Source: Prorocentrum cordatum
Taxonomy: Eukaryota > Sar > Dinophyceae > Prorocentrales > Prorocentraceae
Assembly (NCBI GenBank): GCA_963575745.1
Contig: CAUYUJ010015024.1
Span: 222,501-286,500 of the forward strand
Direction: 5' to 3'
DNA length: 64,000 nucleotides
How positions within the stretch are numbered: the stretch's first letter is position 1; each line of letters starts with the position of its first letter. Position numbers and translations under genes: made by a program. Below, one piece after another: positions 20,381 through 30,934 of the stretch. The notes beneath the pieces were generated by a model. It did not search any database. It was not told the origin of the DNA and saw only the letters and a program-made list of their open reading frames with translations.

Positions 20381-22480
20381 AGATGGCTTCCAAGACGGCT
20401 AAGATGGGCCAGAGATGCCTCCAAGACGGCCCAAGAGGCCCCCAAGAGGCCTCCCAGACGCTCCAAGAGCTCCTCCAGGAAGGCCCGAAGAAGCCAACAT
20501 CATGATGCTCCTTCCGTTTTCGAAAGATTTTGGCATTTGTTTTCGGGATTCCGACGGCTGAAGACGGAACAAGAAGCCCCCAAGATCGCCCCAAGATCGC
20601 CCAAGAGGCCTCCCAGAGCGCCCCATGACGGCCCAAGAGGCCCCCAAGACGGCCCGAAGAGGGCCCCAAGACGGCCCAAGAGACCTCCAAGACGCTCAAG
20701 ATGGCCTCCAAGACGGCCTCGAAGCGCCCCAAGAGGACCCCAAGACGGTTCAGAGAGGCCCCCAAGACGGCTCCCGACGGCGTCGGACGGGCCAGGAACC
20801 CACCAAGATGGCCGAAATTGGCTCGAAGCTGGCCCAAGACGGCCCACGAGGCCTCCAAGAGGGCCTCCACGAAGGCCAGAAAAAGGCCCAAAGCACTTCT
20901 GTTCCATAGGTTGTCGAAGGATTTTGCCATGTGTTTGTTTAGGCCTTCCGACGGCCCGAAACGGCCCAAGAGCACCCAAAGATCGCCCAAAGATCGCCCA
21001 AGAGGCTTCCAAGATGGCCCCAGAACGGCCCAAGAGGCCCCCAAGACGGCCCCAAGAGGCCCCCAGGACGGCCCCGGAGGCCTTCAAGACGGCCAGGATG
21101 GCATCCAAGACGGCCCCGGAACATTCCAAGAGGGCCCCAAGTCGGCCCAGAGAGGCCCCCCAAACGGCTTCCGACGGCGTCGGACGGGCCAGAAGCCCAG
21201 ATGGCCGACATTGGCTCGAAGATGGCCCAAGACGCCCCACGAGGCCTCTAAGAGGGCCTCCAGGAGGCCCCGAACATGCCAAAATCATTGATTTCACACG
21301 AGTTGTTCAAGGATTGTGGCATGTGCTGTTGTTTCGGCCTTCCGACGGCCCGAGACGGCCCAAGTGCCCCCAAAGATCGCCCACGATGCCCAAGACGGCC
21401 CCAAGATGCCCCCAAGACGGCCCAAGAGGCCTCCAAGACGCTCAAGATGGCCTCCAAGACGGCCCAAGAGCCCTCCAAGACGTCCTCCAAGAAGGCCCGA
21501 AAGGGTCAAAATGGCCTCCCGACGGCCAAGATGACCTTCAAGATGCCCACGTATTCCCCGAAGGTTTTCAAAACCGACTCGGGGAACACATGGTCCGATA
21601 GCTTGGCAGGTCTGGCCTCACCGTTCGGCCACATAGACACTTCCAACAAGGCAGGGGGCGGCGGTGACTCGCCGTAGGCGTCTTCGATCCGCCGCCCCCT
21701 GTTGATTCATCACAGGGGTGCCTGGCGTGCTAGATCATTTCGCGTTTGGTGTTGGTTCTGTTTCCCCCCCCAAAAAAAACCTGAGGCGTCGGCCCGTCCC
21801 GCCGGCCACCCGAAGGGCGCATAATTCTCCCAAAAACTCCCCCGAGACGGCTTTCAAAATCGCCCTGATGGCGCAAGAAGGCATACAAGATGCCTTCAAG
21901 ACGGCCAAGATGGCCTCCAAGACGGCTAAGATGGTCCCAAGATGCACCCAAGACGGCCCCAGATGGCCCCAAGATGGTCTAAGACAGCCCAAAAGGCCCA
22001 GAAGAGGCCTCCAAGACGGCCCAATAGCGCTCCAAGACGTCCTCCAGGAAGGCCCGAAAGGGCAAAAATCATTGATGTTCGTTAGGTGTTCGGAGGATTT
22101 TGGCATGTTCTTCTTATCAGCTCTCCGACGGCCCAAGAGGCCCCCAACATCGTCCCAGGAGCGCCCAAGAGGCCTCCAAGATGGCTCCATGACAGCCCAA
22201 GAGGGCTCCAAGAAGAGCCCAAGACGGCCCAAGATGGCCCCGAAGACGCCGAAGATGGCCTCCAAGACGGTCAAGATGGCCTCCAAGATGCCTCCAAGAC
22301 GGCCAAGAAGGCCTCCAAGACAGCGAAGATGGCCCCAAGATGCACCCAAGACGGCCCCAGATGGCCTGAAAATGGCATGGTCAAAAGGCCCGCAAGAGGC
22401 CTCCAAGATGGGCGAAGACCCCTCCAAAACGTCCTCCAGGAAGGCCCGAAAGCTCGGAAACCACTTGGTCCGATAGCTCG
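20380..22480. repeat. CCAAGACGG-type satellite, block 2, with higher-order structure (family C)
   Basis: About 2.1 kb of CCAAGANGGCC units in the same orientation as block 1. A marker around GATTTTGGCATG / GATTGTGGCATG followed by TTCCGACGGCC recurs near 20528, 20920, 21310 and 22092, giving spacings of about 390, 390 and 780 bases. Long frames on both strands (LGPSWGRLG or PKTAQEAPK style) are repeat artefacts with no domain. Confidence 0.85.
21547..21690. repeat. ~140 bp unit, copy 1 of a ~940 bp duplication
   Basis: CCCCGAAGGTTTTCAAAACC, GACTCGGGGAACACATGGTC and AGGGGGCGGCGGTGACTCGC, ending GTAGGCGTCTTCG, match the copy at 22491-22630. Confidence 0.75.
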
Positions 22481-22490
22481 CCAGACTCCG

Positions 22491-22630
22491 TGTTCCCCGA
22501 AGGCTTTCGAAACCCACTCGGGGAACGCGTGGCCCGATAGCTTGGCCAAGCTCAAACCCAACTTTCGGCCACGCAGGCGCTTGCAAAAAGGCAGGGGGCG
22601 GCGGTGATTCGCAGTAGGCGTCTTCGGTAT
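22491..22630. repeat. ~140 bp unit, copy 2 of a ~940 bp duplication
   Basis: CCCCGAAGGCTTTCGAAACC, CACTCGGGGAACGCGTGGCC and AGGGGGCGGCGGTGATTCGC, then GTAGGCGTCTTCG. The order [family C array + this unit] therefore occurs twice. Confidence 0.75.
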
Positions 22631-22674
22631 ACTAGACAATCTTGGAGCTCTCTTGAGTCTCTCTTGAGCCGTCT

Positions 22675-23095
22675 AATTTCGCAGCCACCCAGGGCACCGC
22701 GAGCTACAGTGATAATCTGAGCATGACGTACCTCCGCTGGGCCTCCCAGGAGCACACGAAAGTGCCGACAATTTCGCAGATCGCAGCCCGCGCAGGGCAC
22801 AGCGAGCCATAGTGGTGATCTGCGTATGACGTACCTCCGCTGAGCCTTCCAGGAGCCCACGAAAGTGCCGACGGTTTCGCAGATCGCAGCCACCCAGGGC
22901 ACCGCGAGCTATAGTGGTGATCTGCGTATGACGTACCTCCGCCGGGCCTCCCAAGAGCCCACGAAAGTGCCGACGGTTTCGCAGATCGCAGCCACCCAGG
23001 GCACCGCGAGCTATAGTGGTGATCTGTGTATGACGTACCTCCGCTGGGCCTCCCAGGAGGTCACCAAAGCGGCGACAGTTGAGCTGATCGCCCAG
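22675..23095. repeat. 102 bp tandem repeat (4 copies), in frame
   Basis: ATGACGTACCTCCGC recurs at spacings of 103, 102 and 102 bases (22724, 22827, 22929, 23031). The unit is a multiple of three, so one + strand frame reads YLRRASQEPTKVPTVSQIAA per 34 residues and a - strand frame is also open. Whether it codes is unknown. Confidence 0.85.
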
Positions 23096-24750
23096 TGATC
23101 GCAACCCCTAGGCAAGGCCGCCCAACAGACAAGACGGCGAGGCAGGAATCAGGAACCAGACGGCAGGAGAGCACAGAAGGCAGGAGCGAGGAGGCGGGAG
23201 AAGGAGGGTGGAGACCACACTGCTCTATTCAAAACGAGAACCCAAAACAGGAGGGTTGAGAAAAAGGGGGGAGAGAGAGAGAGAGAGAGAAAAAAAAACA
23301 AAAAAAGAGAACCATTACCAATGTTGAACGCGGGAACGTCGGTGTCGATCTTGGCCATCGTCAATCTTGGTCACCACGATTCGAGGATCACCCTCGCGCA
23401 TTGGCGTCGACAAGACCCCGCGACACCGTCGTAAGACTTCAATAGGTTTCATGCTGCGCACAGACAGCCCCAGCAGATAGTCCCACCTGGCCTCACCAGG
23501 CCCCCAGTCGCAGCTGGCCTCAACAGGCCCCATGCCCTCCGAGTGAACCAAGGCGGTCTCGACGCCACAACGCTGGGGCGCGGAGCGTCCCGGGGGCGCC
23601 ACCGGATGCGGCGCCAAGGAATTGAGACCGACCCTGACTACCCGGGGGCCTGTTGAGGCCGGCAAAGACTGCTCGGGTGGCCCCGAGGAGGCCAGCCGGG
23701 ACTACCTGGGGGGGGGGGGGGGGGCGGTCCGCGCGCAGCCCGAAGCCTTCGGGCTTCTTCCCTCGACGTCCCTTGATATGCTGCTCCCGAGCAGCTCCGA
23801 GGGCGGGCCGTCCGCGGCGGCGCCCTCGGGAAGCCGGCCCCCGTGCCCCGCGACGGGGCCGTCGTGGAAGCCCTCCGCGCTCGGCTCGGCGCCGTGCGGG
23901 GGCGTGGCGGCCTCGAGCATCGATTGTCTAATCCCTATCCCCACTGGCATGGCCTGGGCCCCACTTGCTGGCCCCCACCCCGAGGTTCGATCCTCGGAAC
24001 GTGTGTTAGCTCCCACGTGTGCTTGCCCACCGAAGTCCACCGAGGCCCCTCAATGCGACGCAGGCGGTGCAATGAGGGTCGGCACAGGCTGCGCGCGACA
24101 GGTGGAGCGTCCAAAGAACCATCGATAAACGGGAAGTGTGCTGCTCCATGCGGGTTTCGCGGGACCTGCCCCCACCTGGGCGGGTGGGCTGGTGGGGCCG
24201 AGATGCCATGGCTCAGTGGGGGTGGGGATAGTCAGAGCAGGGCGAGTTGAGACAACCGCAGCTCAAAATCGCTCCCCATACCCCTCCCAGGTTCCCAATG
24301 CACTAATTTTCCGAGCTGCGTCAAGCCATGGCGACGATGGGACCCCTCGAAGGCCAACTACCGTTGTCTCAACTGCCTGAGGCCGAACGTTGCGAAAAAC
24401 TGCAACATCGCGCAACATCACGATCTAAGGGACTAGACCCCATCTTTCTGTGGCATTATTCGAGCCATATCGATATGTGATGGTCCCTGCGGGCGAGACC
24501 GGGCGACACGTTTGGCGTTTTCCAAAAAGTGTTTACCCTTAGGGGTTCTGTTTGCGCGCGTGCCGTCGCGAGAATCCTCTTCGAAAAAACGTGACGAAAA
24601 ACACACGCGCGCGTCGTCGCGCGCGCATGCCGGAATCCTTCAAAAACCTTCGGTGTCGGAAGGATTTCAAAACCGAGTGCCCCAAACACATATACAAAAA
24701 CACAAGGTTTCGCAACAATGATTTTCAACAAAAGCGTGTGCTCGCGCGCT
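23096..24750. other. Low-information stretch with homopolymers
   Basis: Includes a GA run then poly-A near 23270-23307, a G15 tract near 23708-23723, and the family E segment at 23990-24085. ORFs on both strands are Pro/Gly/Ala/Ser-rich without recognisable domains. Confidence 0.4.
23990..24085. repeat. Dispersed repeat family E, copy 1
   Basis: TCGGAACGTGTGTTAGCTCC, CACGTGTGCTTGCCCACC and later GGTGCAATGAGGGTCGG are shared with 27200-27290. Confidence 0.65.
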
Positions 24751-24754
24751 CTTG

Positions 24755-25370
24755 CATCGTCGTCGTCGTCGCCGTCCTCCCTCCTCCCTCGTCGTCGTCG
24801 TCGCCGTCGTCATCCTCTGTCTTTCCTCGTCGTCGTCGTCGTCGTCATCTTTGGCGTCGTCGTTTCAGTAGTCGTTGTCGCCGTGGTCGTCCTTCCTCCT
24901 CCCTCGTCGTCGTCTTCCCTCCTCCCTCGTCGTTGTCGTCGTCGGCGTCGCCGTCCTCCCTCCTTCTTCGTCGTTCGCGTCGTCGCCGTCCTCCCTCCTC
25001 CCTCGTCGTTGTCGTCGTTGTCGCCGTCGTCGTCCTCCCTCCTCCCTCATCGTCGTCGTCGTCGTCGGCGACGTCGTCGTCGTGGTCTTTGTCGTCGTCG
25101 TCGGCGTCGACGTCGTCGTCGTCGACGTCGTCGTCGTCGTCCTCGTCGTCGGAGTCGTCGTCGCCATCGTCGTCGTCGGCGTCGTCAACGTCGTCGTCGT
25201 CGGCGTCGGTATCGTCGTCGTCGTCGGTGTCGCGGTCGTCGTCGTCGTCGTCGTTGTCGTCGTCGTCGAAATCGTCGGAGACGTCGTCGGTGTCGTCGTA
25301 GTCGTCGTCGGCGTAATCGTCGTGGTCGTTGTCGCTGTCGTCGTCGGCGTCGCTGTCGTTGCCAAGTGCC
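24755..25370. repeat. (GTC)n microsatellite, ~0.6 kb
   Basis: Long GTCGTC array with CCTCCCTC interruptions up to about 25060. The Ser-, Arg-, Val-, Asp- and Thr-rich ORFs in all frames are artefacts. Confidence 0.95.
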
Positions 25371-25480
25371 ATTTGGTACCCACCGTCACGGTCTTACGAA
25401 GTCTTGCGACCAAGTTGCGGGTGGGAGAGTGGGATGTTTGCACGAGCAAAGGAGAGGACAGCTTGAAGACAGTCAAAGTG

Positions 25481-25714
25481 AATTGCACCACATAGATTGA
25501 ACCACGTAGGTTGCACAACATCGATTGCACCACATACGTGGTACCACGTCGATTGCACCACGTCGATTGCACCATGTCGATCGCACCACATAGAGTGCAC
25601 CACATCGATTGCACCACACATATTGCAGAACAGGGATTGTACAACATTGGTTGCACATACTTTACTTCACACAGGTTGCACCACATAATTTGCCCCACAT
25701 GGGTTGCACAACAT
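25481..25714. repeat. 14 bp minisatellite, about 17 copies
   Basis: Unit GATTGCACCACRTC in near-perfect register at 25481, 25495, 25509, 25523 and on to 25649, then a 3-base deletion and three more copies from 25674. Confidence 0.9.
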
Positions 25715-25844
25715 ATTGCTACAACCACACCGTATGGAGTCTACGGTGGCTAACTTTGTAAAAGGTGCTGCCGTTGTCTGAACTGGCCCTCCTCTGTTGA
25801 CATGTGAGTGGAGGCCTCCCAAATGTGGTTCGAGTCGATGGATT

Positions 25845-26200
25845 CGGAAAATCGCGCCGCATCGGCGATGCATCGGCGATGCACCGGCGATGCGTCGGCG
25901 AGGTATCGGCGACGTCGGCGGGGAGAAAGTCGGGCTCCACATCGAGCCGCATCGCCGATGCATCGACGATGCGGGGCGATCCTCCGTCCCCATCTTCGGT
26001 GGCAACTTATGGGAGCCTCCCCTACCATCTTGTCGACTCTTGCGAATCGACGCTAGTCGACGCTAATCGACGCTATACCGACGCTACTCGACGCTCAATC
26101 TACGCTAAGCGACGCTACATCGACGCTAATCGACGCAAACCGAACCTAACTCTGCGCTATCTCATCGACTCCCAGACGCTCATCGACGCTGGTCCACGCT
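25845..26200. repeat. GCATCGGCGATG and TCGACGCTAA minisatellites
   Basis: Units of 10-12 bp (GCATCGGCGATG) run to about 25975; a TCGACGCTAA-type 10-13 bp array covers about 26040-26200. Confidence 0.85.
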
Positions 26201-27199
26201 AAAGACGGAATTGGGAGGGTACGCCGGTCTTCCATGATTTGCTACCGAACCCAGCTGCTCGGACCCCATCTGAGAGGCCTGGGGTCAGACGCTGCTGGGC
26301 GGCCTCCGGAGGCGGCGTGGTGGGCTCGGGGGGCGGCGTCGCCGAGGCCGCTCGCGGTGCCACCGTGCGGTGGTGGTCGCCGTCTTGCGGGGGGACGCTC
26401 GCAAGACACCAGCGATCAATCGAGTTGGGCATCGACTGCACCCAAACCATGATTCTGTCGTCGGCAAGTACGTAGAAATGTTCTTAGATCTACACGCGCT
26501 AGATGTTTTTGCTAGTAGGTTCGACGAGAAAACCAATTCTGGGGTACGTCGACTATGTGGTCGATCCCCTACTCGAAGCAGGGCCCACTAGACGGGGGCA
26601 GAACTTTAGACCCCCCCCAGTAGGGGGTAACTAATCATGTGTTCGGCTGCCTTATCGGAGGACTGGGGTCCCACCAATCGGGGGCAACTAATTATTTGTT
26701 TCCGCGGCACCCGCCGCGCAACGACGACGACGACGACAGCTACGACTACGATTGCGACTACGACTACGACGACAACGACATCGACGACGGTTTTAGGACC
26801 ACTTCTACTCATCGCCGAGTGAAAAGGGGGGATCAAAACTAAAGACCTGCTGAGAATATGCCACGGAGCCAAAATCCCCATAGATAGGGGCATGGCATCG
26901 TCAAACATGGAACTCGGCGTTCCCCGTGCCCCCGTTTGCTGTGACCCAGCCTGCGGCGCCCGAAAGCGATACACCTGGACCCGGACAGCGAATCGGATCG
27001 CCAGTGAATCGTCCCGAATCGGATCGAAATCGGATCGCCGCGCCTGGCTCCGGCTGGCCCTGGCCGATGCCAATGAATCGAATCGAATCCAGTCGGAGTC
27101 GCGGCCCCGGCCGGCGAATCGAGTAGCATTGAAACGGATCCTAGGCGGCCCTGCAAGCGGTGCGCGCGCCCGCGCGGCCTGGCCAGGCAAGATCGATGA
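26201..27199. other. Stretch without a recognisable gene
   Basis: Holds a (CGA)n run at about 26722-26790, an internal duplication around GGGGTCCCACCAATCGGGGG / GGGCCCACTAGACGGGGGC at 26580-26690, and GAATCGGATCG repeats at 26980-27040. Confidence 0.4.
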
Positions 27200-27290
27200 T
27201 CTTCGGAATGTGTGTTAGCGCCAACGAGTGCTTGTCCACCTAAGCCCTTCAAGATTGCGCAGCCGATGTGATGAGGGCCGAATGGGACGA
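27200..27290. repeat. Dispersed repeat family E, copy 2
   Basis: TCGGAATGTGTGTTAGCGCC, AACGAGTGCTTGTCCACC and GATGTGATGAGGGCCG match 23990-24085. A reversed ACACATTCGGCTAACACG follows at 27292, so part of the element is also present as an inverted copy. Confidence 0.65.
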
Positions 27291-27683
27291 ACACACATTC
27301 GGCTAACACGTTCTCAGGATCATCGACAGGAGATGGCGGCGTGTGCACACCGGCCCTGAGAGCCCAGTGGTGGGTCTGGGCAGGACCTGGTGCTGTGGTG
27401 TCGAGCTGGTGTCCCCCGAGTCCGACATGGCCCGGTCGCGCCTCGCTGCCGCGCCGAGGGGGGGGGGGGGGGCCGGCTCCCTCACAAGGGCATGGGTATA
27501 CCCAGTGAGGAGCACAGCGGGGTGGGGCCGCGTGCCAATGGCCGGAAAAAGCTGGCAGTTCGAAAGAAAAACAACTCGCGCGCGGCGGACACGGCGGGGT
27601 TGAGGCGCACCGCCCTCGTCGTCCTTTTCTCCACGACGGCACCAAAACACGAAAGCCGTAGCGAGGCGCTGAATTAAAAAGAC

Positions 27684-27895
<212 letters not shown>

Positions 27896-28039
27896 GGAGG
27901 AGGAAGACCAGCGCAAGCCCAAGTCTCATCAACGATGCTGAAATACACCCTCCCTCCAAAATCCCTCTCATAAGCCCCTGTAAGGGGTCATTTCCACTGA
28001 GGGAATTGCCGCGTTGGGGGACAACCATGTGAGCATCGA

Positions 28040-28745
28040 GGAGCGTGCCAAAACACCATGCTCAGGACTTCAACGCCACGAGTTAACCTGACTGTTACGC
28101 CGTGGCGATCCTGAATCGTGTTGGAATGCCTTCCTTGGTTTTCAACACCGCGAATCAGCATACCTGTTGCGCCCTGACAATCCTGAATCGCTTCAAAACT
28201 CCGGTTCTCGTACGTTGACCATGAGAACCAATGAAACTCTTGCGAGTATGAACAAGAAATCTGCGCGGCGCTACGGCAGGAACCGAATTTCGAAATGAAA
28301 ACGACCTCAATCCGTGAAGCTCTTGCAATGTACAAGGAACGTGTGTGCGCGGGGCTAACGCGATCACCACATGTGGGAAACCACACGTGCTCAATCCGTG
28401 AAATTCTTGCAATGTGTTGTACGAATGTGCGCGGCGTTTTAGCGAGAACCACATTGTGAAAACAAAGCGCCCTCAATCCGTGAAGCTCTTGCACATGTTT
28501 AGAACCATGTGCGCGGCGCTGAGGCGAAAGCCACATGTTGAAAACCACCCGCCCTCAATATGTGAAACTCTTACAAATGTTAAAAAAAAAAATGCGCGCG
28601 GCGCAAAAACGGGAACCACATGTTGAATACAACCCGCCCTGAATCCGTGAAGCGCTTGCAAATGCGCGCAGCGAATGAGCGCGACGCTAAAGAAAAAAAC
28701 ACCTTCTGAAAAAGCGCCCTCAATCCGTGAAGTTGTTGTATTGTT
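28040..28745. repeat. 80-85 bp satellite, left part (~8 copies)
   Basis: CCCTCAATCCGTGAAGCTCT recurs near 28304, 28389, 28470, 28552, 28637 and 28717; each unit also has GTGCGCGGCGCTAAGGCGA and CCACATGTTGAAAA. The array resumes at 29945. Confidence 0.85.
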
Positions 28746-28864
28746 CCATACCTAGGCTCTGACTAGAAGGGTTCTTACCCTGTAAGCTTAAGGGGCTGGG
28801 CAGTGTGTCCCGCCCCGGGCAGTTCCCCCAGGATCCGCCCCGCGGTTCCCCCAGTCCCCTGGGA

Positions 28865-29480
28865 GCTTTAGCTTGAGCTTTAGCTCGAACTTTAGCTTAG
28901 CTTTATCTTAGCTTTAGCTTAGCTTTATCTTTAGCGTAGATTTAGCTTTAGATTTAGCTTAGCTTTAGCTTAGCTTTAGCTTAGCTTAGGCTGAGCTTAA
29001 TATTAGCTTTACCTTAGCTTTACCTTAGCTTTAACTTAGATTTACCTTAGCTCAACTTTAGCTCAGCTTTAGCTCAGCTTCAGCTTAGCGTTAGCTTAGC
29101 TTTAGCGTAGCTCCAGCTTAGCGTTAGCTTAAATTTAGCTTAACTGTCGTTTAGCTTAGCTTTAACTTAGCTTTAGCTTAAGCTTAGCTTAAGCTCAGCT
29201 TAAGCTTAGCTTAAGCTTAGCTGTAGCTTAGCTTTAGCTTAGTTTTAGCTTAGCTTTAGCTTAGACTCAGCTTAGCTTTAGCTTAGCTTTATCTTAGCTT
29301 TAGCTTAACTTTAGCTTAGCTTTAGCTTAGCTGCAGCTTGGCTGCAGTTTAGCTTCAGCTCAACTTCAGCTTAGCTTCAGCTTAGCTTTAGGTTAGCTTT
29401 AGCTTAGCTTTAGCTTAGATTCAGCTTAGCTTTATCTTAGCTTTATCTTAGTTGTAGCTTAGCGTTAGCTTAGCTTTACT
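28865..29480. repeat. (TTAGC)n array, ~0.6 kb
   Basis: Degenerate AGCTTTAGCTT / TTAGCTTAGC repeats. It is not telomeric (TTTAGGG expected). The array ends directly at the 49 bp module seen also at 10696. Confidence 0.9.
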
Positions 29481-29516
29481 GTCACTACTAATGCTGCTTT
29501 CCTAGGGGCTCCAACT

Positions 29517-29930
29517 CCTAACCTCAGGAAGGCATTAAGAAACCCCCCTGGGTTATTCTTAGCACCCGGTTTTCTCAATATTCCAGGCGGGCAGTTTTAG
29601 CCGAACGATGCACTTAGCACCCGCCGCACACAGAAAACAAAATCCACCATCGGCGGCCGCCCCACTAACGCCAAGAGAGGGTGTCGTGACGAATGTCAAG
29701 GATCTAGCCCAGATCTTTGTGCACCTTTATCCCTGGCACGTCTTGCAAAGCCTTGCTAAACTCTGCCAAGCACTGCTTGGCAGGAGCAAATCTGCGCTTG
29801 GCAGGCCTTAGCTAGGCCCCGAGTCCCCTCAGCCAGGTCTTCCGGTGCGGCCATAACGCTCCAGGGTGCGGGGGCGTTATAATCCACCGGAAAAGGGGGG
29901 GGGGGTTCTTAATGCCTTCCTGAGGTTAGG
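29517..29930. mobile_element. 414 bp foldback element with ~30 bp terminal inverted repeats, inserted in a known empty site
   Basis: Left end CCTAACCTCAGGAAGGCATT then AAGAAACCCCCC (29517-29548) is the reverse complement of the right end GGGGGGTTCTTAATGCCTTC then CTGAGGTTAGG (to 29930), apart from one base and G-run length. Flanks CTTTCCTAGGGGCTCCAACT (left) and GGTAGGGTCGCACTGGGATA (right) join without the element at 10696-10744. The interior (29550-29890) has no transposase ORF, so it would be non-autonomous. A target-site duplication is not clearly resolved because CCT/AGG may be part of the inverted repeat. Confidence 0.85.
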
Positions 29931-29942
29931 TAGGGTCGCACT

Positions 29943-30190
29943 GGGATAATGTTGTGCGAGTGTGCGCGGCGCTAAGGCGAGAACCACACATTGAAAACAA
30001 CCCACCCTCAATCCGTGAAGTTCTTGCAAATGTTTGAAACGAATGTGAGCGGCGCTGGGGCGATAGCCACATGTTGACAAAAGGACCCGCCCTCGATCCG
30101 TGAAGCTCTGGCAACTTGTTGAAACGAATGTGCCTAACGCTAAGGCGAAGACCACAGTTTGAAAACGACCCGCTTCCCATCAACAAAACG
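29943..30190. repeat. 80-85 bp satellite, right part (~3 copies)
   Basis: Same unit as 28040-28745 (GTGCGCGGCGCTAAGGCGAG, ACCCTCAATCCGTGAAGTTC). The two parts are separated by the TTAGC array and the foldback element. Confidence 0.85.
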
Positions 30191-30914
30191 GTTGTCAATG
30201 TTTGAGCATCAGGATCATAAATAAGCAAGAAGTCTCAAGCGAAACGCCTGGCCCGCTCTTTCGACCGGCCTCGGGGTGCGACAGGGAGTTCTCTATGAGG
30301 AAAAAGATTGGAAGAGAAACGGTGGGTAGTGATTTAGGCGCCGCGCTAACTTGGCGCCCTTCCCATCACTACCGGAATTGAAACGGTGCCGCGCGCACCC
30401 CGGCGATACAATCGGCCTTGATTGGACAAGACACGCGAGAGGACAAAAGACCCTTGCGAAGGCCACATCGCCATAGGAATGCAAGAAGGCACGCGTCGCG
30501 AGGCACAGGACACAAGGGCGCCCTTGAGCTGGCAGGGTCGACCTACTAATCAGGGTATCGCCCTCCCGCTGCCGCCACCACTGCTGCTGCTGATGCTGCT
30601 GCTCCTCTTCTGCTGAACGCCTCCCCCAACGCCGTTGAGCTCGCCGCCCTCCACATAATCCTCCGCCTCGCCCTCTTGTGGCGGTAGCCTCCTCTCCAAA
30701 ATGGTTCTGTTGGCTTGAGCCACAACGCGACGCGAGTATCTCGTTCGCTGCTGAACCTATCAATCGAAAAATTGACATGCTGCTACACGCCCTAGACTTT
30801 CTCCTATGTTCAGCACCCCTAGCAAGGAGAGGTGGCAAAACTCTTATCGGGGCCTCTGCCCGACTAAATTCTCGCAAGCCCGGCCTGCCAGCGGGGATCT
30901 ACAATAGGCCTTGC
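30191..30914. other. No gene seen
   Basis: Mixed sequence with a CTG run near 30580-30605. No domain is recognisable on either strand. Confidence 0.4.
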
Positions 30915-30934
30915 CTATTGATACAGCTGCTCCC

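Noticed and set aside
20112-22600. Large proteins with LGPSWGRLG repeats, resembling leucine-rich repeats
   Set aside because: The pattern follows the DNA repeat, both strands are open, and the spacing lacks the L-x-x-L-x-L pattern of true LRRs.
24755-25370. Long Ser-, Arg-, Asp- and Val-rich ORFs on both strands
   Set aside because: They are stop-free only because GTC repeats encode no stops; every frame is open.
25481-25714. CRISPR-like regular short repeats
   Set aside because: The 14 bp units are contiguous with no unique spacers, in a eukaryotic context.
28865-29480. Telomere-like array
   Set aside because: The unit is AGCTTTAGCTT/TTAGC, not the TTTAGGG-type repeat expected, and it is internal.
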